64,000 nt of DNA from Lycocorax pyrrhopterus obiensis (lineage: Eukaryota; Chordata; Aves; Passeriformes; Paradisaeidae), in the NCBI GenBank assembly GCA_014706295.1, contig JACSVZ010000037.1:3410001-3474000 (forward strand), read 5' to 3'. Within the stretch, counting starts at the first letter, position 1. Every line of letters begins with the position of its first letter. The notes below the pieces were generated by a model. It did no database searches. It had not been told where the DNA came from and saw only the letters and a list, made by a program, of their open reading frames with translations. Shown piece after piece: positions 11,801 through 20,626 of the stretch. The position numbers and the translations under genes are program-made.

Positions 11801-14196
11801 AAAGGTGTAAATTTATATTGAATAACGTTTAAAATCAATGTGCACACCGTGCCTGGTTTGCTACCCATGTGTGCTTGTAGCAGCTGGGTTTGGGAAAGCT
11901 GGAATTACTTCTATAAACTGAATTTTAGAAAAATAATCTAATTCTCACATCAGGAAGTGCTCTGGGAAGAGAGGAGAGTTGCTCTGGATCACTAAACATT
12001 ATTTTTTAGGTGTCAATATTTCTGATAATAGTTAAACACCATTGATGCATTGAACAGATAAGAGAAGAAAAGTGTAAAATTTTAATGTCTGAACCTCAGC
12101 AGGGCCTCAGAGCTCCAACCTCAGCCCCAGAGCAGCAGTTTTGGGTGAAAAACCAGCACCTCACCTTGTGTTTTTCTCCCCCTGGCCTCGCTTTAGGTCC
12201 TTTACCAGATGCCAAGAAGCCAAAGCTCATGCACGGCACGTTACTCATGAAGGACAATGTGAGTGAGAGAGTCCTTGTGCTTGTCTTGTGTCCTCTGAGG
12301 GTGTTAATTTGTGTCCTCTGAGGGTGTTAATTTCTGTCCTCTGAGGGTGTTTTCTGTCCTCTCAGGATGTTTTTTCGTGTCCTCTGAGGGTGGTGTCACA
12401 TTCTGGGTGCACAAAGAACCCAAATGAGCAGCTCTGCTTTCTCACAAAGGAGATGCAGTTTTTACTTTATTTTTAAACATCATTTCCCTGCTAGAAGTCA
12501 AACCAACTTCCAGAGAGCAGCTTTATTTTGTTAAATATTTATTTATTACTGTCGAGGTGGATGCTTTGTCCCAGGGTTCCCCCTCCCTTTGCTGCAGTGA
12601 CAAACACACAAAGATGTTTCAGCACGGAAAGGGAACGGCCTTCCCTGCTTCCCCCGACCCCAGGGCAGCAACACAACTCCACAAGGCTCAGAGGAGTGGT
12701 TTTTCCATGGATTTCTCCCTTTTCCCCCCAGAGTTTCCGGCTGGTTTCCCCCGAGCAGGCCCTGAAGGAGCTGGGGCTGGCGGAGCATCAGCTGCGCTTC
12801 ACCTGCCGCGTGCACATCCAGGACCCGCGCAAGGAGCACGAGACCGTGCTCAGGGTCTACAACCACCTCAAGGGGTGAGCCCTGCGTTCCTGGGAAGGGC
12901 TTCGAATCCCTCAGGGATGGATTCATTCCCAATCCAGGTGGAGCACTGATCCCCCTCCTTTGAGCTGGCAACAGCAGAACCTTCAGAGTTGTTTTTCCCT
13001 GCGTGCAGCTGCTGCAGCTTGAGAGTTCTTTCCTCGGGAGAACAGGGCTCAGATTGGAGCTGTAGAGCCTGGGATAAACTCTGCAGGAATCATTTCTGTA
13101 GGAAATCCTCCATGATTATTGTAAACACCAGAACAAGCTATGGATCCAGCCCCGTTTTCCCTGCCTTGGGCAGAGGGTGCTGGCTCAGACACAGCCAAAG
13201 CAGGAACAGGCTGGGGGTTGGGGTAAAGATCCAGGGGTGACCCAGCATCCCCAATAAATCCCCTGGCTCCTCTCTCTCCAGGATCCTGAAGGATTACTCA
13301 GTGCAGCATCTCCCTGATGGCTCCATCACTGTGGAGTCCATCCTGATCCAGGCCACGGCGCACTCGGAGGATCAAGGAACCAAAGTCCTGCTCGTGTCCT
13401 GGACGTACCAGGTGGGAATTCCTGACTTCTGACCCGAATTCCTTCCATTCCAAACCTTTCCTGCACTGGGGGTGACTGTGAGGGGTGAATCTTCCTCCCT
13501 CTGGCTTTGAAGGAATTTCCCTGGAAGATGAGGGGAGTCCCTGCTCTTTGCTGACCATTTGGGGCTGAGCAGAATTGGTTTTACAGGAGCTCTCAGGGCC
13601 CACTGAAGCAGAGGCAACTTCTGGGGTAATTACACTGAATTCCAGTTAATTCAGGTCTCTCTGTGGTTTGAGCACTGCTGAGTATTTCACATTATAATTC
13701 TTACTGGGAAAATTTAAAACAAGTAGGAAACTCTGATCTTAACATGATTTTATTTGACAGTCATTCCATCATCTTCACTTTCTGTGGCTGGATTATTAAA
13801 TCCGTTCTTGACAGCAAGGAAATGCCTTTAGAGGGCCAAGCAATAAAATCAGTGCTTCTTTATTCCTTGATTCAAGCAAAAATGGGGCTTTTCCTCAAAG
13901 GAAACCCCTCAGGTCCTTTGAGAAATGGGATTTTCACACCAGTATTTTTAAGAACACCCAGAAATGCATTTGTGGATTGTTTCAATTTCTGAACACAGCT
14001 CACCTTAGATCTTGCAGGGTCCAGGAACTCTCTCAGTCCATTTCTAGGTACCAAAATGGGATTTACTGCCCCAAATGGGACAGTCAAGAGGAAGATTTGG
14101 TTCTCATCCCATTTCTCTTTATCGTTTTAGGATGAAGAGCTGGGCAGTTATCTCACATCCCTCCTGAAGAAAGGGCTGCCCCAGAGCACGCCCTGA
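5896..14196 (+). CDS. INTS11: Integrator complex subunit 11 (RNA endonuclease)
   Basis: Catalytic metallo-beta-lactamase/beta-CASP endonuclease of Integrator. It pairs with INTS9, cleaves snRNA and other nascent transcripts, and attenuates promoter-proximal Pol II in the nucleus. Seventeen coding exons: 5896..5923, 6574..6671, 7409..7482, 7677..7905, 7997..8095, 8211..8245, 8854..8992, 9252..9316, 9580..9769, 10323..10406, 10624..10713, 11220..11382, 11631..11738, 12197..12258, 12732..12874, 13282..13411, 14131..14196. They total 1803 bases, giving 600 residues, the same length as human. Catalytic residues are all present: HFHLDH (His68, His70, Asp72, His73), His157, Asp178, Glu203 in the TEST motif, His392 in FSAHAD and His414 in LVHGE. 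All introns are GT-AG and in phase. The C-terminal part (from about residue 450) is the INTS9-binding region. The exon 12/13 junction gives His where human has Arg. Confidence 0.98.
10874..10935 (+). repeat. Short tandem duplication in INTS11 intron 11
   Basis: Two copies of a 31-base unit sharing TTCTGCCATAAAACTTTGAG. Confidence 0.7.
12289..12393 (+). repeat. Minisatellite in INTS11 intron 14
   Basis: Five imperfect copies of a 20-23-base unit with the core TGTCCTCTGAGGGTGTT, starting 30 bases after the exon 14 donor. Confidence 0.85.
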
Positions 14197-14275
14197 GAGC
14201 AGAGCCCAGCCCAGGGGGGTCACAGAGTCAAATTTTATTTTGTTTACACTGTCAATGCTTTTTCTGGTTGGTTTT

Positions 14276-14281
14276 AATAAA
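14276..14281 (+). terminator. INTS11: INTS11 polyadenylation signal
   Basis: AATAAA 80 bases after the INTS11 stop codon (TGA at 14194-14196). The 3' UTR is therefore short, about 100 bases. A plus-strand TTTATT (AATAAA on the minus strand) lies within it at 14234-14239. Confidence 0.8.
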
Positions 14282-16367
14282 AGAATTCCAGTGTTTGTCC
14301 AATTCCTGCAGTGACACCTTGGAAAAACCTATCCAGGGAGTCAAGAACCTGTTTTGAAACAGAGCTGAGGAATGATTTTTGAGTTGCTTACAAAGTAAAG
14401 TAAAAATTACTCAGTGTTTTCTCCTCCCACAGCTCGTTTCCCTTCAAATCCCAGCAGTGCTGACTGAAACAATTCAAACTCAAAATACAGAAGCACAACA
14501 GAGCCCAGAGAAAGTGTAAAACCCTAAATGTGCTGATTACCAGGCAGCAAAACTCCTTTAATTCCCCATCCCTCCCTCAGGGACAGTTGCAACCCTTTTT
14601 TTTTACCTTTATCCACAGCGTAAAGATTGTGCTTGGCTGATAAAACCAGTCCCCCTCCAGTGCTGGGAGCATTTTCCACAGCCTATAAATGGGATAAAAG
14701 CAGCAATTTCTGCTAAAGGTAAAGGATTATTTTGGGTTCATGTTCCCTTTGAGGCTCTCACAGTGCCAGGATTTTCACCAAACCCACCCAAGGAACACAG
14801 GGATCATCATTTTCCAGAGTTTAGAAAAGTTGGAGCTGATTTTCTCACCAGTGTTTAAAAAATACTGGCAAGACACAGGAAGGGAGAGGCCAGAGGCCAA
14901 GCTGGTGTTTTAACAGTAATTAATGAGGTGTCCAATCAAGAACAGCAACAAACACAACTCTGCACCCCCAAAAATCAACCAGGGCAGAGCTCCAGCTCTA
15001 TTTTAGTTAATCCCAGCTCTTGGTTTGCTCCCTGCACAGCTCAGGGGAGTCGGGGAGTGGCTTTGACAGCTCAGAGCAGCCTCCCAGGGCCAAACCCCCC
15101 TCAGAACCCTGGGATTTTCCCCAAACCTGCAACCCCCACTGCTCATTTCCCACCTCCTTCCCTCCTGTCCCTGCCCCAGGAGCACCAGAACTCGGCTGAC
15201 TCGGGGCAGAAGCTGCAGCAGCCGCTGCCGAGCAAAGAGAAATTGAGAAATCCTGCAGTGGCACAATTACTGATCCCCCAAACCATTCACACAAAAATCC
15301 TGCTCCAATCCAATCCAGTCCTGCTCCAGTCCAAGTCCAGGAACAGCACAACGTGGGGAACCCAGCACCTTGGCACAGGGTGGAGTTTAGGCTGCATTTG
15401 GAAATTCAAATCCTGATTTTTGTTAATCTGCTGCTCTAAGCTGCCCGAGTCCCTTTACAAAGTTTTGGGGTGGTGTCTGAACGAGCAGAACTGAGCCTGT
15501 GCCTCTGTTACACCAAAACCCCACATCCTCTGGAGTAAAGTCGGGTCTAAGCAGGTTTTAAGCCAGGCCTGTGGTTTTCTGGTGCCTCAGCAATCGCCCA
15601 CAAATGACAAAATCCTCTCCAGAGTCTCATTTCACAGGGGGTGGAAAGGCAGCAGTTCTCAGAAGCCACGTGGGGTCTGTTAGTACAAGAAAAGGGGTGA
15701 GGAAAGGTCAGATAATTGTGTTTATATCACCAAATGTGACTGGAAAAAAGAACTTTTTGGCATTTCAAGAGGACCACACAGCACAAAGAGCTGGGCCAGC
15801 TCCTGCAGGAACTCCCCGAGCCTGTGGAGAGAGGAGCTTGTTCATCACTGACTGATAAATCCTGGGATTTATCAAATCTCTGCTTCCTTCTAAACTCCCA
15901 TTAATCAGTGTCCAGCTTGGATCCACAAGCACTCAAGGCTGGAAACCCTGGAATATTCCTCGGGAAGCCAAGGGAGGATGAGAAGCCCCTATTTGGCTGT
16001 GGAATGTGGGCAGCAGCATGGGAAGGAACAGGAGCCCTCCAAAACAGGGAAAAGCCCAGCAGGGCTGCCTGGATCCTTCAAATTACCCCTTCCTGGGATT
16101 TGCTGCTTCCCAGGAAACAGGCCTGGCTTCTACCAACCCCAAAATTAAACAGAATGAGCCCAAAACATCACTGAACACAAAAGCAGGAGGTGCTCTGGAG
16201 GCCTAGCCAAGGATCCAGCTCCCCCAAGGATTGTCCCAGTTTCCTGATCAAATCTCCAGCTGCTTTAACAGCCACCACATGGAAATAAAAATCTTTAAAA
16301 AAAGGTTTTCCAGGCTTGTTTTTAAGGAATAGTTGGAGAGATGAGCTCTGTGTGTACCTGGAGTGGA
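14282..16367. other. Intergenic region INTS11 - P2Y-like receptor
   Basis: No exon recognised. Moderately AT-rich, with no CR1 copy that I can identify. The 3' UTR of the minus-strand receptor gene must start here, but I see no AATAAA on the minus strand before 14239. Confidence 0.6.
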
Positions 16368-17498
16368 TCAGTTGATTCCATCCCCGTGGTTTTTCCTTCC
16401 ACGCCTCTGCCCGGGTTTGTAGTCCCAGGAGGGGTCCCCGAAATTCTGGTCACAGATGGTGAACACCCTCTTAGTCCTGAGCCTGAGCCTGAAGGGGCAG
16501 GGCCAGTGCCTGCTGGAGGAGTGGAAATAGTACAGGAGGGGGTTCAGGCAGCAGCTGCAGCTCGCCAGGGCCGAGGTCACCCTCTGGATGTCGGGGATCA
16601 GGCTGGGGAACGGCTCCCTCTGGATCAGCCGGAGCCCCAGCAGGAAGCGCAGCAGCTGGGCGAGGTGGTGGGGCAGGAAGCAGAGGGCACAGATGCCCAG
16701 GATGATGGAGATGGTGCCCAGGGCCTTCCTCTTGGCAGCTCTGCGCCGGCTCTGCCAGATGCTCCTGGCCACCAGCGGGAAGCCGAGCAGGATGATGGAA
16801 AACGGGACAAGCACCCCAAAAACGAAGGCCAGGATGGTGTGAGGGGCTGTGGGGTGAGCCCAGCTCCCAGGGAAGCTCCCAAAGCAGGCTGTGCTGCTCC
16901 TCACCACCCCCCTGCTGTGGAGGACCAGTGGGACAGTGCCACCGAGGGCCACCACCCACAGGGCTGTGGCCAGCAGCAGGTAGTGGGTGGCCCTGAGCTG
17001 GATGGAGGTGAAGGGGTGCAGCACTGCCAGCCACAGATCGGCACAGAAGCAGCTGAGAAAGGCGACGCTCAGGGAGATGTGGAGGCAGAACAGAGCCCCT
17101 GAGACCCTGCAGGCCGTGTCCCCAAAGGTCCAGGTGTCCCCACGCAGCTGGGAATGGATGTGGAGGGGCAGCACAGAAAGGAACAGAGCGTCCAGCAGGC
17201 CCAGCTGGAGCAGGAGGATGTAGGAGTGGGACAAGGGCTTCGCTCTGCAGGACAGCAGGGACAGGGCCAGGGCATTGCCCAGCAGCCCCAGCACCAACAC
17301 AGCGCTGTAGGTGACAGCAAACAGGGAATGCTGCAAATCTGCTCCCAAACCGCCTCCTGAGCTGGCATTTGTCCCATTGGAACTTGGGAAATTCGTCCCA
17401 CTGGAGACTCCCTCAGCCCAGGAAATCCCTGCCATGGGTGCTGCTGGAGAGCAGGAGTTATTCCCTTCCCGTGGGGTGAAGTTTAAGCCATGCCTCAC
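16368..17498 (-). CDS. Intronless P2Y-like class A GPCR, orphan
   Basis: Single open frame of 376 residues with seven hydrophobic segments. The N-terminus (1-57) has N-glycosylation sequons at Asn6, Asn13, Asn41 and Asn44. Class A landmarks: GN in TM1 (Asn75), Asp103 in TM2, GDTWTFGDTAC with the TM3 cysteine Cys130, CFLP in TM6, and NPLLYYF in TM7. The combination TWxFG...C, CFLPHH and SALASCSCCLNP resembles the P2Y/delta branch of rhodopsin-like receptors. Odd: the DRY motif reads DLW (Asp154-Leu155-Trp156), so the G-protein-coupling arginine is missing. By manual alignment the TM6 histidine of P2Y receptors is kept, but the basic residues at 6.55 and 7.39 are not, arguing against a nucleotide ligand. 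Met22 is a possible alternative start. It lies between INTS11 and PUSL1, where I know of no mammalian gene. Receptor class is secure; ligand and orthology are not. Confidence 0.85.
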   Translation of the reverse strand: MRHGLNFTPREGNNSCSPAAPMAGISWAEGVSSGTNFPSSNGTNASSGGGLGADLQHSLFAVTYSAVLVLGLLGNALALSLLSCRAKPLSHSYILLLQLGLLDALFLSVLPLHIHSQLRGDTWTFGDTACRVSGALFCLHISLSVAFLSCFCADLWLAVLHPFTSIQLRATHYLLLATALWVVALGGTVPLVLHSRGVVRSSTACFGSFPGSWAHPTAPHTILAFVFGVLVPFSIILLGFPLVARSIWQSRRRAAKRKALGTISIILGICALCFLPHHLAQLLRFLLGLRLIQREPFPSLIPDIQRVTSALASCSCCLNPLLYYFHSSSRHWPCPFRLRLRTKRVFTICDQNFGDPSWDYKPGQRRGRKNHGDGIN

Positions 17499-20400
17499 TC
17501 CTGGAGTTTAATTTCATCCCAAGCGGGTGGGAGCTGAAGTTTCACCCCAGAGCGATGCTCAGCCTGGTCGGGTCTGTGGGTCAGAAGCTTGGGGGCTTTG
17601 GATGGGAAGCAGTGTCCCTAAAAAGGAAAAAAATAAACCATTTAAACCACAAATATTTGAGTTTTCCCAGTGGACAGAGCCTTTAGTGGCATTAAAACCA
17701 GCCCGAGGTGACAACACTGCAGTAACAGAGGAGCTGAGGGAAGGGGACGAGGGGAAATGTCCACACTGGGTGGATTTTCAGCACCCTAAACCTTCTCTGC
17801 AGAGGGAAACCAGCACTCACCTGCTCCAAAAGCAGCCTGAAGGACTGGGGTTGGTGTCTGAAATAGGGGAAAGAGGCACTGCACAAGCAGGACTCTCACC
17901 CAGGCCATAAACTGCACCCCAACAGTGCAGCTCCCATCGGACAGAAAAGAAATCTGGGTGAATAAATCAAATTGTGGCACCTGAACAGAGCCCCTTGCAG
18001 GCAGTGAGGGATTAAAGTCACCCAAAATGTGCACAACGGCCCCAAAACAGCAAAGGCGGGTGGGTGCTTTCCAAAGGAAACTCTGAATTCACACTTCCTG
18101 CCAAGAGTTGTTTATCTCATGAAGTCAGAACTGCCCCAGATACACGAAATGTGAGAAAAGACACAAAAAACCATGATAAAAACATGAGAAAAGAGACAAA
18201 AACATGAGAAAAGAACATGAGAAAAGACAAAAAAAGATAAAAACATGAAAAGAGACAAAAATAATGAAAGAACACCATGAGAAAAGAGACAAAAAACATA
18301 AGAAAAACATGAAAAAAGAGACAAAAACATGAGAAAAAAATGAGAAGAGACAAAAAACATGCGAAAAACGTGAGAAAAGAGACAAAAACGTGAGAAAAAC
18401 GTGAAAAGAGACAAAAAAAAGTTGGTTTCATTTTAAGCAGGCAAACACAGGTATCTTGCACAGGTTTTGCACCCAATAGCAAAGGGGTTGTAAACACAGA
18501 GCAAAATCAACACCAAACCGTGGCTGAGTCTCTGAACTTTGGTCAATTTGAGGTTTTTTTTTCTGATTTTAAAGCATCACTGTCAAACCATCTCCCCATG
18601 GAGGGGGTGCACAAATTGAATCGAGTGAAGAGACCCAGGAATGCCACAAAATCAACAGGAAAAGAATGGAAAATCCCCCTGATAATGAGTATTAGAGTTG
18701 GAGTTTGTGCAGAAATTCTCTGCTGAGGGTACAAAGGGCCTCTCCTTTCGTTCAGTGCCTTTAGATTATTTTTAACAGCTGCTCTTGGGATGCAAAAAAC
18801 CAAAATAAAACCCCTCAATAGTTCTTTCTGCAGAGTTTGCCAGGTAATTTACTCCTAAACTCGTGCCTGGGCAGATGCTCAGCCACTAAATTTGGGTTTT
18901 CATTGGGCCAGAAGTTGAGAAACAAGTGCAGAAACCTCAGTTTCAGGTATTTCTGCACCGTGGCTGTTAAAAAGGGGAGACACCTGAGCCTGCAGCTTGA
19001 TGAACGCCCAAACAGGATGAATATTATTATTTCTATGCCCTGTGAAGACTAAAAGAATAAATTGAGATAGAAACTGGACTTACCAGAGCTGCAGGAGCTG
19101 CAGGAGGGGCCTCTCCAGAGCCGTGAGGTCCCTGCTCAGCTGCTCTGGGGATCTGCCACTGCTGCTCTGCAGAGAAACCACAGGAAGCCACCAAGAGCTG
19201 TCACTGAGACGTCCCCCAAAACTGGGGAGGGAGCTCCAGTGGGGTTTTGGTGCTCCCCAAAAATCCCCTGCATGAGGGAAGCACAAAAATCCCACCCAAA
19301 GGCAGCCCAGATCCCCTCCTGCCCCTCTGGAACCATCCCTGACCCGCTCCCAGCGGGGCCTGGAGCTGCATTCCCGCTTCCCTCAAAGGGAGGGAGAGCC
19401 AGGGAATGCTGCCATTCCATTTTTCGGGCAAATTCCTGGCTGGAAACACAAATTAAGGTTTGGAACAGCTGGAAAATCCCCGATTCCCTGTGCTGATCCA
19501 GCAAGGCTGGGGCAGGGAGCACAAACAGGCCCCAGACAGCTCCAACTCTCCATGGCAGAGACCAGGACTCCTCCAAAGCTGTGCTGGGAATTATTCCCTG
19601 AGGGAATAAAGAGCTCCAAGGAGAGCCAGGAATCTCCTCTCCCTTTCCCTGTCCAAAGGAGGTGTGGGGCAAAATTGCTGCCTGGAGCAGAGCGGGGAAG
19701 GGAGGCACCAGTGACCCCCAGATTTGGGCCATCCCCGTGTCCTGTGCCAGGGTCACTCACCTGATCCCCATCCCAAATCCAGGGTGGCCCTCAGAGGGGT
19801 CAGGAAGAGCTGCTGCTCCCTCCAGCACAAAACTTGGGAATTTCAGGGCCCTCAGGAGCTCTGACCAACTCTGTCTCTGCAGTTTTTTCCCTCACAAAGG
19901 GGAGATTGCTCTGGAGGGTCCCAGACTCCCCAAATGCTTCCACTGCAGGAGGGTTTCACTTCAGAACTCGACATTTTCATCTTTTCTGTATTCCTGCCAT
20001 TCCTCCAGTCATTTTCTGACCAAAACACCCAGAGATTCTGTTGTCATTCCTGAGGAAAAACCCCACGAGTTGCCCGATGTTTATTTTACAGCCTGGGCAA
20101 GCAGGCAGAGCTGGGTGCTTCAAATAAAATAAAGACAAATATGAACTCCCTGCTCCGAGAGAGTGACAGCACCACAAGGAGCTGAAGGATGAAGTAAAAG
20201 CTGCTGGGAGATGGGGAGAGGAAAAACCTGAGCACTCCCAAAGGCTGTTTCTGCAAACCCCTCACCAAACAAAAGCAGCTCACAAAGGGAGGAGAGGAAA
20301 TGCTGCATTTTCTCCTCTCTCTCAGCCCGCCTTCCTCCCACACACCCCGCAGCAGGAAAAAACACCCCAAAATACGAGAAATACCCAGTCCCACTCCTTC

Positions 20401-20523
20401 CTCCTCCTAAGGCAGGCAGCAGAACCTCAGAGAGAAGCCAGAAGAAAGAGAGCAGCACAAAATTGTTCTTCCTTCTCCCCTGGCAGCCTCCGAGGGCAGC
20501 GACAAAGGCCACAGTCAATGGCT
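17499..20523. other. Intergenic region P2Y-like receptor - PUSL1
   Basis: Contains the upstream region of the receptor (minus strand) on the left. No CpG island and no clear TATA box near 17500-17600. A minisatellite lies at 18155-18418. The rest shows no recognisable exon. Confidence 0.6.
18155..18418 (+). repeat. A-rich minisatellite (GAGAAAAGAGACAAAAACAT type)
   Basis: Roughly 260 bases of degenerate tandem units of 13-24 bases built from AAAACATGAGAAAAGAGAC. Open frames on the opposite strand rich in Phe, Leu and Ser are produced by this repeat. Confidence 0.9.
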
Positions 20524-20529
20524 TTTATT
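20524..20529 (-). terminator. PUSL1: PUSL1 polyadenylation signal
   Basis: AATAAA on the minus strand (TTTATT on plus), 45 bases downstream of the PUSL1 stop codon. It supports the small terminal exon at 20574-20626. Confidence 0.75.
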
Positions 20530-20573
20530 GAGATCACTTGGCCAACCTCCACCCCACAGCCACAAGAGTCCTT

Positions 20574-20626
20574 TCAGCTCAGCCCACAGAGCTCCTCTTC
20601 TGCTGGGGCACTCAGAGTGGCCAGAT
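20574..20626 (-). CDS. PUSL1: PUSL1 exon 8 (terminal)
   Basis: Acceptor CCCCTCAG at 20627-20634. Encodes the last 16 residues plus half of the junction Asp, ending ELCGLS then TGA. This is the least certain exon of the gene: if the preceding donor is not used, the frame stops five bases past it instead. Confidence 0.75.

Noticed and set aside
16341..17102. 253-codon plus-strand open frame
   Set aside because: Antisense shadow of the P2Y-like receptor; Gln/Glu/Gly-rich with no domain.
16368..17498. Receptor gene as a pseudogene because of the missing DRY arginine
   Set aside because: The frame is full-length with no stop or frameshift, and the remaining motifs and the disulphide cysteines are kept; decay would be expected to hit more sites.
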